DNA of 10,341 bases from an uncultured Lachnospiraceae bacterium (GTDB lineage Bacteria; Bacillota_A; Clostridia; Lachnospirales; Lachnospiraceae), in contig CAJTOU010000011.1 in NCBI GenBank assembly GCA_910577835.1, positions 66,723-77,063 on the forward strand, read 5' to 3'. Shown here piece after piece: positions 1 to 6,330 of the stretch; the stretch's first letter is position 1; every line of letters begins with the position of its first letter. The translations under genes and the position numbers were made by a program. The notes under the pieces were generated by a model, which did no database searches, was not told the DNA's origin, and saw nothing but the letters and a program-made list of their open reading frames with translations.

Positions 1-139
1 CATAATCGTTTACAATGGTATGTCCCGCATTACTTCCGCCCTGAAACCTGACAATAATATCAGAATTTTCTGCAAGCATATCCGTAATCTTGCCTTTTCC
101 TTCATCACCCCAGTTAGCTCCTACTACTGCTCTTACCAT
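1..139 (-). CDS. purA: Adenylosuccinate synthetase, N-terminal fragment (cut by window edge)
   Basis: Only the first 46 codons are inside the window; the rest lies off the left edge. PurA joins IMP and aspartate using GTP to give adenylosuccinate, the first step from IMP to AMP, in the cytoplasm. The minus-strand translation starts MVRAVVGANWGDEGKGKITD and contains the family's GDEGKGK phosphate-binding loop at residues 11-17, with the catalytic Asp in it, and the NAGHT motif around residues 38-42 with the second catalytic residue, His. Most family members have Gln where this one has Asn in GxxWGDEGKGK; as I recall, the Asn form is common in related clostridia. The ATG at 137-139 is the natural start because the conserved beta strand begins right after it. 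The ribosome binding site is weak (AGG about ten bases upstream). It is transcribed away from the plus-strand gene at 350 and is not adjacent to purB, which lies beyond that gene. Confidence 0.95.
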   Translation of the reverse strand, partial: MVRAVVGANWGDEGKGKITDMLAENSDIIVRFQGGSNAGHTIVNDY

Positions 140-201
140 TTTTATAACCTATGCACGCAGATGTGGAAGACAATGTGCGCATGCATTTTCCTTTCTTTTG
201 T

Positions 202-230
202 TTTAAAACTTCCACAAAACACCGTTTCAA
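202..230 (-). promoter_or_regulatory. Possible promoter for purA
   Basis: Minus strand TTGAAA (230-225), a 17-base spacer, then TTTAAA (207-202). The -35 is close to consensus and the -10 matches four of six positions. This would start transcription near 195 and give a leader of about 55 bases. That leader could fold into a 9-bp stem with a 2-base bulge (186-176 with 159-151). Inferred from sequence only. Confidence 0.4.
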
Positions 231-268
231 TATTACCACATTTTTTCACATAAGTAAATTGTTTCGTA

Positions 269-297
269 TTGATTTTTGAAGAAAATTATACTATAAT
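269..297 (+). promoter_or_regulatory. Promoter of the plus-strand gene at 350
   Basis: TTGATT (269-274), a 17-base spacer, then a perfect TATAAT (292-297). This is a good housekeeping-sigma promoter. The expected start is near 304, giving a leader of about 46 bases before the ATG at 350. It is divergent from the candidate purA promoter. Confidence 0.65.
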
Positions 298-349
298 AAC
301 TTTATAAATCAGTTCGTGTTTTTTGATATATGAAAAGAGGTGGCTAACT

Positions 350-772
350 ATGGGTAACTTATTTAAACCTGAAATGACTTTACAGGAAATGAATGATATT
401 TTGGAAAAATATTGTTTAAACCATAAAGGAAGTCTTATTCTGGCAGTAAAAATTTTTCCTGTCACAGAGGAGGATTATCAGCTCTTAAAAAAATGTACAA
501 AGGAATATGTGAATTATACCGGTGATGTATCTGCATATTTTGAAGTCCGGCTCTGTATTTTGGTTACATGGATTTTTGGAGAATTCTTTCAGAGTAAATC
601 TCTGTCAAAAATCTTTATGAGAGATATGATGAATCTTCCACAACATCATTTAAAGTCATATTTTGGTATGTTTGCGGCGACTATGATTGAGTATAATCTT
701 GAGACGTTTGGAGAAGATTATGAGAGCATGATGGGGATATGTAATATTATTCACAAACATGCAGGATTATAA
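350..772 (+). CDS. Uncharacterised 140-residue protein
   Basis: I do not recognise this protein. The ATG at 350 is chosen because AAGAGGTGG (335-343) sits just upstream at proper ribosome-binding distance; a TTG at 323 would extend the frame by nine residues but lies upstream of that site. The product has no signal peptide and no clear membrane segment. It looks largely helical, with aromatic and Met-rich stretches in the second half (residues about 75-120) and scattered Cys without a metal-binding spacing. It is the only plus-strand gene here. It sits between purA and purB, has its own TTGATT-17-TATAAT promoter, and is followed 40 bases later by a terminator, so it is a single-gene unit. This arrangement suggests insertion into a purine gene neighbourhood, but no mobile ends are visible. 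Its coding status is supported by promoter, ribosome site and terminator rather than by family membership. Confidence 0.75.
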   Translation: MGNLFKPEMTLQEMNDILEKYCLNHKGSLILAVKIFPVTEEDYQLLKKCTKEYVNYTGDVSAYFEVRLCILVTWIFGEFFQSKSLSKIFMRDMMNLPQHHLKSYFGMFAATMIEYNLETFGEDYESMMGICNIIHKHAGL

Positions 773-812
773 ACATACCTGTATGTAACCGGCTGAAGTT
801 GATTATTCAGAC

Positions 813-864
813 AAAAACAGTTCTTTTGTATTTTATTTATATCTGACACAAAAGGACTGTTTTT
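813..864. terminator. Bidirectional intrinsic terminator between the convergent gene at 350 and purB
   Basis: Inverted repeat: the arm at 813-829 (AAAAACAGTTCTTTTGT) pairs with 849-864, with one G-T wobble and a loop of about 19 bases. The right arm ends in a T run on the plus strand, and the left arm begins with an A run that becomes a T run on the minus strand. It therefore can end the plus-strand gene (stop at 772) and the purF-purB transcript (stop at 925). Confidence 0.8.
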
Positions 865-924
865 ATACTGCTTAAATGAGTTTATTTATATTGATTTTTA
901 CACTGTTCATCTAAATACTATCAA

Positions 925-2355
925 TTATACGTTTATTTCGGCTGTTATTCCTAACAGTTCACTATTTTCTTTCAAAATCGGCTGAATCTCTTCTAAAAGA
1001 AACTCTTCCACCTGCTCCTTACAACGTCCGATATAATTTTCAGGATTCATGGTTTTTTCCAAATCTTCAAGACTTAATCCGAAAGATTCATCTTCCGCAA
1101 TCAGCTCAAGAAGATTATTTTCCATTCCGTTCTGCTTTACATTTTTCCCTGCCTCCATGGAAAGCTCTCTGATTTTTTCATGCAGCTCCTGTCTGTCTCC
1201 GCCTGCCTTGACCGCATCCATCATAATATTCTCGGTTGCCATAAACGGCAGCTCGCTCATCAGTCTCTTTTTAATAACTTTATCATAAACCACCAGACCA
1301 TCTACCACATTCAGATACAAATCTAAAATTCCGTCTATTGCAAGAAAAGCTTCTGGAATACTCAGACGCTTATTTGCCGAATCATCCAGAGTTCTCTCAA
1401 ACCATTGTGTGGCAGCAGTAATTGCCGGATTTAATGCATCTATCATCACATATCTTGCAAGTGATGCAATTCTTTCACTTCTCATCGGATTTCTCTTATA
1501 AGCCATTGCCGAGGAACCTATCTGATTTTTCTCAAATGGCTCTTCGATTTCCTTTAAATGCTGCAAAAGACGGATATCATTGGAAAATTTATGTGCGCTC
1601 TGAGCGATGCCCGCCAGAAGATTCGCCACTCTGGTATCCGTTTTTCTGGAATAGGTCTGTCCTGATACAGGGAAACATTTGTGAAAGCCCATTTTTTCCG
1701 CAATCATGGTGTCAACCCTTTTGACCTTTTCCTGATTTCCTTCAAATAATTCCATAAAGCTTGCCTGTGTTCCGGTAGTTCCCTTACAGCCCAAAAGCAT
1801 CATACTATCCAATAAATAGCACAAATCATCATAATCCAGTTTCAGCTCCATCAGCCACAGAGATGCTCTCTTGCCCACAGTCGTCGGCTGTGCCGGCTGA
1901 AAGTGGGTAAATGCAAGCGTTGGCTGCGCCTTATATTTATCAGCGAACTTTGACAGCTCATTTATCACGTTTACCAGTTTTTTCTTTACCAGCTTTAACG
2001 CCTCTGTCATAATAATAATATCTGTGTTATCTCCTACATAACAGCTTGTCGCGCCCAGATGAATAATGCCCTTCGCCTTCGGGCACTGCACTCCATAGGC
2101 ATATACATGACTCATGACATCGTGACGCACAAGCTTTTCCCGCTCCTTTGCCACATCATAATTAATGTCATCCTGATGTTCTTTCATCTCTGCAATCTGT
2201 TCCTCTGTAATATCAAGTCCCAGCTCTTTTTCTGTTTCTGCAAGGGCAATCCACAGCTTTCTCCATGTCCTGAACTTCATATCCGGCGAAAATATATATT
2301 GCATTTCTTTACTTGCATATCTCTCCGATAAAGGACTTACATATTTGTCGTACAT
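925..2355 (-). CDS. purB: Adenylosuccinate lyase
   Basis: PurB removes fumarate from SAICAR (eighth step of IMP synthesis) and from adenylosuccinate (final step to AMP); the active enzyme is a homotetramer with active sites built from three subunits. The 476-residue product shows the fumarase/aspartase superfamily layout: RHDVMSH at 77-83, the GATSCYVGDN segment at 101-110, THFQPAQPT at 150-158 with the general-acid His151, and the mobile signature loop GSSAMAYKRNP at 280-290 with the catalytic Ser. Its length is usual for the clostridial/vertebrate-like branch. I chose the ATG at 2355 (MYDKYVSPLSERY) because GAGGT lies four bases before it; an ATG seven codons upstream (2376) lacks a ribosome site. 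It follows purF by 33 bases, so the two are almost certainly co-transcribed. The terminator at 813-864 ends the unit. Confidence 0.97.
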   Translation of the reverse strand: MYDKYVSPLSERYASKEMQYIFSPDMKFRTWRKLWIALAETEKELGLDITEEQIAEMKEHQDDINYDVAKEREKLVRHDVMSHVYAYGVQCPKAKGIIHLGATSCYVGDNTDIIIMTEALKLVKKKLVNVINELSKFADKYKAQPTLAFTHFQPAQPTTVGKRASLWLMELKLDYDDLCYLLDSMMLLGCKGTTGTQASFMELFEGNQEKVKRVDTMIAEKMGFHKCFPVSGQTYSRKTDTRVANLLAGIAQSAHKFSNDIRLLQHLKEIEEPFEKNQIGSSAMAYKRNPMRSERIASLARYVMIDALNPAITAATQWFERTLDDSANKRLSIPEAFLAIDGILDLYLNVVDGLVVYDKVIKKRLMSELPFMATENIMMDAVKAGGDRQELHEKIRELSMEAGKNVKQNGMENNLLELIAEDESFGLSLEDLEKTMNPENYIGRCKEQVEEFLLEEIQPILKENSELLGITAEINV

Positions 2356-2388
2356 TTTTACCTCATTTCTAAGCATACGCTATGTTTA

Positions 2389-3822
2389 TTATTTTTGATA
2401 TTCTCCGCGGATATCCTCTTTCGGAGGCTCCAGCGGATAATTTCCGTCAAAACAGCCAGTACATATCGACAGACCGCCGGCCATTTCCTTTAACCTTTCC
2501 TGTTTCAGATATCCCAGAGAATCAGCTCCGATAATTTCACGGATTTCCTCAATACTGCGATTATACGCAATCAACTGCTCTCTGGAAGGTATATCAGTGC
2601 CAAAATAACATTCATGCAGAAACGGCGGGGAAGATATCCGCACATGTACTTCTGCCGCTCCCGCTTCCCGAAGCATTTTTACAATTCTGCCGCTGGTAGT
2701 TCCCCTTACAATTGAGTCGTCAATCATAATGACTCTTTTTCCGTTTACCGCTTCTTTCAGTACATTCAGTTTCACTTTTACACTGGATTCACGGTTACTC
2801 TGTTTTGGTTTAATAAAGGTTCTTCCCACATAGCCATTTTTAACAAACGCAGTTCCATAAGGAATACCGGATTGCAGAGAATATCCAAGTGCCGCAGCAT
2901 TACCTGATTCCGGCACGCCTACTACAACATCTGCCTCCACAGGACTGTCAAGAGCCAGATATTTTCCGGCAGTAATTCTTGAATTGTATACAGATACACT
3001 GTCTATTATACTGTCTGGTCTTGCAAAATAAATATATTCAAAGATACATCTTGCTTCCATTTTCTTTGGAATACACAAAGAAGTGTCCGAAACAATTCCG
3101 TCTTTTGTAATTGTCACGATTTCTCCCGGCTCCACATCGCGCACATATTCTGCGCTGATTGTATCCAGCGCGCAGGTTTCCGAAGCAAGAATATATGCAT
3201 TGTCCCGTTTTCCTATGCACAACGGTTTAAAACCAAACGGGTCCCTTGCCCCGATAAGCTTTCGCGGACTCATGATAATCAAAGAATAGGCTCCCTTTAT
3301 TTTCCTCATTGCCAGATTCACCGCCTGCTCCACGTTATGCGTATTCACTCTTTCTCTGGCAATGTGATAAGCGATAACCTCGGAATCAATGGTAGTCTGA
3401 AAAATAGCGCCTGTCCGTTCGAGCTCCCTTCGAAGCTCTGGGGTATTAATCAAATTCCCATTATGGGCAAGTCCCAGAGTTCCCTTGATATAATTCAGCA
3501 AAAGAGGCTGTGCATTTTCTCTTGTGCTGCTTCCCGCAGTAGAATAGCGTACATGACCAATGCCAATATTTCCTGTCAGCTTTTCAAGGTCCTCCTGTAC
3601 AAACACCTCATTGACAAGCCCCATTCCTTTTAAAATGCTTGCTTTTCCCTTCGGACCATTTGTATCACTGACAGCGATTCCACAGCTCTCCTGTCCTCGA
3701 TGCTGCAGCGCAAATAGTCCATAATATATGGTAGACGCCACATCATTTCCATCAAAATCATAGATACCAAATACTCCGCATTCCTCATGTAAACGGTCTT
3801 CAAAATCTTCCTGTACCTGCAT
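2389..3822 (-). CDS. purF: Amidophosphoribosyltransferase (glutamine PRPP amidotransferase), iron-sulfur type
   Basis: PurF transfers the amide nitrogen of glutamine to PRPP, giving phosphoribosylamine, the committed step of purine synthesis. The first half is a class II glutaminase: Cys15 (after HEE) would become the N-terminal nucleophile once a 14-residue propeptide is removed. It is followed by QHRGQES at 40-46, GHVRYSTAG at 89-97 and LAHNGNL at 118-124. The second half is a type I phosphoribosyltransferase with the PRPP loop VIMIDDSIVRGTTSGRIV at 364-381. Four cysteines, 259, 405, 454 and 457 (CTGC), match the [4Fe-4S] ligands of the Bacillus subtilis enzyme, so this is predicted to be the oxygen-sensitive, processed form, as expected in an anaerobe. 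Length 477 is normal. The start at 3822 is fixed by the propeptide; the GGAGG at 3836-3840 is 13 bases away, unusually far, with an AAGGA much closer. It lies 38 bases after the PilZ gene and just before purB. Confidence 0.97.
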   Translation of the reverse strand: MQVQEDFEDRLHEECGVFGIYDFDGNDVASTIYYGLFALQHRGQESCGIAVSDTNGPKGKASILKGMGLVNEVFVQEDLEKLTGNIGIGHVRYSTAGSSTRENAQPLLLNYIKGTLGLAHNGNLINTPELRRELERTGAIFQTTIDSEVIAYHIARERVNTHNVEQAVNLAMRKIKGAYSLIIMSPRKLIGARDPFGFKPLCIGKRDNAYILASETCALDTISAEYVRDVEPGEIVTITKDGIVSDTSLCIPKKMEARCIFEYIYFARPDSIIDSVSVYNSRITAGKYLALDSPVEADVVVGVPESGNAAALGYSLQSGIPYGTAFVKNGYVGRTFIKPKQSNRESSVKVKLNVLKEAVNGKRVIMIDDSIVRGTTSGRIVKMLREAGAAEVHVRISSPPFLHECYFGTDIPSREQLIAYNRSIEEIREIIGADSLGYLKQERLKEMAGGLSICTGCFDGNYPLEPPKEDIRGEYQK

Positions 3823-3860
3823 GTCCTTACTTAAACCTCCATGTTCCTGCTAAAGTTTTT

Positions 3861-4214
3861 CTATTCCAGTTCTCCAAGCGCCTTGTCATAATTGTCAAAA
3901 ATAAAGTCGAGAATTTCCGCACGCCCTACAAACTGGCTGCCGTAAAACATTTTGTCGCCTCTCTCCTCGACTCTGACTATCTGAAGTACCACAAACAATG
4001 AGGACTCCTGATTACCAAGCTCGATTTTTGCATTGAAGTAGTATTCAAGCGGAAGAACGGCTTCTGTTTCAAAGCCCACACCTGTCTTTGAAATATTTTT
4101 CACAACAATCGGGGCTTCGATATTCTTTATTTTTACATTGTCCTGCTTAAATAAATCCGAGATACTCAGTTCGATTTCAACCGGTATACGCTTGCATCTT
4201 TTTTGTTCAGACAT
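3861..4214 (-). CDS. PilZ-domain protein, probable cyclic di-GMP receptor
   Basis: A 117-residue single-domain protein. PilZ domains bind cyclic di-GMP with a short basic N-terminal motif and a (D/N)xSxxG motif on a beta barrel. Here the basic motif is KRCKR at 5-9 (Lys in the position usually held by the first Arg), followed by hydrophobic strands, then NISKTG at 40-45, which fits exactly. The remainder alternates strand-like segments and ends in a helix, as in the family. There is no signal peptide or second domain, so it is probably a cytoplasmic adaptor; its target is unknown. I chose the ATG at 4214 because AGGAG (4224-4228) is nine bases upstream; the ATG at 4220 is possible but only three bases from that site. 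A longer frame to 4268 is unlikely since that ATG overlaps the -10 element of the promoter here. It is followed by purF after 38 bases, so it may share transcription with purF-purB. Confidence 0.85.
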   Translation of the reverse strand: MSEQKRCKRIPVEIELSISDLFKQDNVKIKNIEAPIVVKNISKTGVGFETEAVLPLEYYFNAKIELGNQESSLFVVLQIVRVEERGDKMFYGSQFVGRAEILDFIFDNYDKALGELE

Positions 4215-4259
4215 AATCATATTCTCCTGTTCTATACATTTATTTTGGAAATATCTTCC

Positions 4260-4288
4260 ATTATACATAATCCGAAAAGATTAGGCAA
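4260..4288 (-). promoter_or_regulatory. Promoter in front of the PilZ gene (internal to the gene run)
   Basis: Minus strand TTGCCT (4288-4283), a spacer of exactly 17 bases, then a perfect TATAAT (4265-4260). The expected start is near 4253, about 40 bases before the chosen PilZ start. It begins just four bases past the lipoprotein stop codon, so PilZ-purF-purB can be transcribed independently of the genes upstream. A small inverted repeat (TAATC/GATTA) lies in the spacer. Confidence 0.6.
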
Positions 4289-4291
4289 GAA

Positions 4292-4810
4292 TTATTTATA
4301 CTGATATGTAACTGCCGCTACTTTTCCGTCTTTCATATCAATAAGCAACAGCGTATCACCTTTTATATATTCCAATGCCGTTCCATTCGTCTTATAATCA
4401 TTCCCATATTTTGCGATTACATCTGCATAAGATGAAGTAATCCGGATTCCCTCCGGCGTTGCAACTGTATCATTTTTAAAATAAATTTCAGTCACTACCT
4501 TCTCTCCCTCGATTTCATTTGCTCTAACAGTAAGATTTTGATAGTAATAAAACATATCCATTCCCTGCGCCGCACAGCTTGGAGCTTCAAAATATTCATA
4601 GTTATCCCCAAGCGCCGCAACTGCTTCCTCTATCTTCTGGGTAATATAAATCTTCTGGTCCTCATATTTATAATAATATGCTTCCTGTGTCTGTATCTGT
4701 GTTTCTTTTTCTTCTTTCTCTTTATTTTCAGAAGAAGACTGTTTTGTACATGCACACAGGATATAGAACGTTGCCGTTATGCAGAGTATTATCGTTTTTA
4801 TTCTCTTCAT
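4292..4810 (-). CDS. Small lipoprotein of unknown function
   Basis: A 172-residue protein with a lipoprotein signal peptide: basic MKRIK start, hydrophobic stretch at 6-18, and the lipobox LCAC with Cys21 as the lipidation site. A Ser/Lys/Glu/Gln-rich linker of about 20 residues follows. The mature domain (about 43-172) has two similar-looking parts, each with a motif like A-x-x-x-L/Y-G-D/N-x-Y (AALGDNYEYF at 65-74, and a VIAKYGNDYK segment later) followed by strands. This pattern recurs in clostridial lipoproteins of unknown function. I do not recognise a named family. It should be anchored on the outer face of the membrane. It follows the transglutaminase-like gene by 41 bases, which suggests the two surface proteins work together; that is inference. 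The ribosome site before the ATG at 4810 is weak (AAGAGA). Confidence 0.8.
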   Translation of the reverse strand: MKRIKTIILCITATFYILCACTKQSSSENKEKEEKETQIQTQEAYYYKYEDQKIYITQKIEEAVAALGDNYEYFEAPSCAAQGMDMFYYYQNLTVRANEIEGEKVVTEIYFKNDTVATPEGIRITSSYADVIAKYGNDYKTNGTALEYIKGDTLLLIDMKDGKVAAVTYQYK

Positions 4811-4851
4811 TCTATCTATTCTCTTTCTTTATCCATTCTTTTGGATATTAA

Positions 4852-6285
4852 TTATTCCAAAATAAACTTTTCTGTCGGAGTAGCCGGATATTTCGTGGTA
4901 TCATAAGTGTAGTAATTATCACCCACCTGCTGTGTATAAGCTCTGACATCCTCATCTCTTGCCATAAAACCATCAAAATAAACGTTTCGTCTTGTAGCGT
5001 CAAAGTGATACCAACCGGTGCCTAAATCGACCATCAGCCAGTAGTGCTCTGCGCTTCCGCCTTCTCTGGTAATATCCATAGTTTCAATTCCAAGTTTATT
5101 CAACAAAATCTTGCATACAGAAAAATACGTAAAACAGTCGCCATTTAAATCAATCATTCCCCGATACGCCTCTGCCTGCCAGTCTGATTTATCCGAGGTT
5201 CCGGTGTATTGAATTTTTGAATATGCATAGTTATAAATTGCGTATGCCTTTCTTGACAAACTCATGGATGGCTCTGTAATCTCTGCCAGTATTTCATCTG
5301 CCTTGGCGTTCAGTCTTTCCTCAGTAGCTGTCATTTTTTTAATGGTAAAAGTCACTGTAAGCTCAGCCCTGTTTCCTGAAATGTCCTTTGCGTGATACAG
5401 GATTTCATACTGCCCTTCATTTTCGATGTCCATCTTTGAATTGTCCACCTGAACGTCACAGCTTCCATCTACTGCATCTCTAGCAGTCACACCCTCAAGA
5501 TATGAAATCGTTTCGCCAATATAATACTCATGGTCAGAAGCACCCTGTATCACTGGAGGTTCTGTATCGGGAATAATTTTGACAATAACTGTATATTCTG
5601 CTGCATTTTCCCCTTCGTCTGTAAATACAAAAATAACCGGATATTCCCCTGCTGTCGCAGTATCAAGTAGCCCCTTTATCTCTGCCTTTACATCTGTGGC
5701 ATCTGAAATGGACTCCACAGCGGTCATTGGGTCAAATTCATGAAGCTGCCATCCGGTTATCTCTTCTTTTAAAACTACCTGCGGCGCTTCTGTATCAATA
5801 ACCGTAATGCTTTCAGTGTATTCTACACCTCGATATAAAAGAGCAATGTCATATTCTCCCACATGATTGAGAGTAATTGGTTTATATTTAAAGGATACCT
5901 CTGAGGGCCTGATTTCATTTACCACAAGATCCGCCGCCTGTATTTCTTCCCCTGTGGCCTCAAGCTTTAAACCGTGTTTTATAATATTTACCCGAAGCAT
6001 TGCCTTTTTTACAGTGGTTCTTCCTTTTGAATCGACTGCCTCGATTTGAACTTCCTGACCTCCCGGAACTTTAAAATCCGGTGCTGTTACATATCTTACT
6101 GAAGCATTTTTTTCTGAACACTCTGTCACAAAAGACCATGCGCTGACTTCCTCATTTAACTCCACTGTTACATTGTGTAAAATCAGCTCAGGTCCCTTCA
6201 TATAATCTCCCAGAACCAGCATAAGAAGCAGCATAGAGCCGGTAATTGCACTTAATATAAAAACTAAAAATAATTTTTTATTCAT
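4852..6285 (-). CDS. Membrane-anchored Ig-like/transglutaminase-like extracellular protein
   Basis: A 477-residue protein with a single N-terminal membrane segment (about 5-26) and no lipobox or signal-peptidase site I can defend, so it is probably anchored with the rest outside the cell. Residues about 33-317 look like three or four beta-sandwich repeats of the bacterial Ig-like/DUF5011 kind, with joints such as VIDTEAPQVV (163-172) and IPDTEPPVIQG (238-248) and the typical GVTARDAVDGS segment at 265-275. The C-terminal part (about 320-477) is a transglutaminase-like cysteine peptidase fold: Cys384 in NGDCFTYF, His414 in AEHYWLMVD, Asp429 in WYHFDAT, so the Cys-His-Asp triad is intact. Families with this fold include proteases and crosslinking enzymes; the substrate is unknown. 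No Shine-Dalgarno is visible before the ATG at 6285, and the start lies in a 17-base near-perfect tandem duplication. It follows gatB by 45 bases and precedes the lipoprotein gene. Confidence 0.88.
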   Translation of the reverse strand: MNKKLFLVFILSAITGSMLLLMLVLGDYMKGPELILHNVTVELNEEVSAWSFVTECSEKNASVRYVTAPDFKVPGGQEVQIEAVDSKGRTTVKKAMLRVNIIKHGLKLEATGEEIQAADLVVNEIRPSEVSFKYKPITLNHVGEYDIALLYRGVEYTESITVIDTEAPQVVLKEEITGWQLHEFDPMTAVESISDATDVKAEIKGLLDTATAGEYPVIFVFTDEGENAAEYTVIVKIIPDTEPPVIQGASDHEYYIGETISYLEGVTARDAVDGSCDVQVDNSKMDIENEGQYEILYHAKDISGNRAELTVTFTIKKMTATEERLNAKADEILAEITEPSMSLSRKAYAIYNYAYSKIQYTGTSDKSDWQAEAYRGMIDLNGDCFTYFSVCKILLNKLGIETMDITREGGSAEHYWLMVDLGTGWYHFDATRRNVYFDGFMARDEDVRAYTQQVGDNYYTYDTTKYPATPTEKFILE

Positions 6286-6302
6286 ATTAATCTTTTATTC
6301 AT
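6269..6302 (-). repeat. 17-bp tandem duplication spanning the start of the transglutaminase-like gene
   Basis: The minus-strand copies 6302-6286 (ATGAATAAAAGATTAAT) and 6285-6269 (ATGAATAAAAAATTATT) match at 15 of 17 positions and are directly adjacent. Each begins with an ATG. The upstream copy opens a six-codon frame, MNKRLI, whose TGA overlaps the ATG of the long gene, which could couple their translation. Confidence 0.7.
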
Positions 6303-6330
6303 ATTATTATTTTATTTTGTTAATCCGCAT

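Noticed and set aside
773..786. Perfect palindrome ACATAC-CT-GTATGT just after the plus-strand gene
   Set aside because: The two-base loop is too small for a stable hairpin and no T run follows; the terminator at 813-864 serves this gene.
1049..1724. Plus-strand open frames across purB, and similar ones over purF, gatB and gatA
   Set aside because: They are antisense shadows of well-conserved genes and lack ribosome sites or recognisable products.
4815..4850. Terminator between the transglutaminase-like gene and the lipoprotein gene
   Set aside because: Only a five-bp TATCC/GGATA stem with no T run on the minus strand; too weak.
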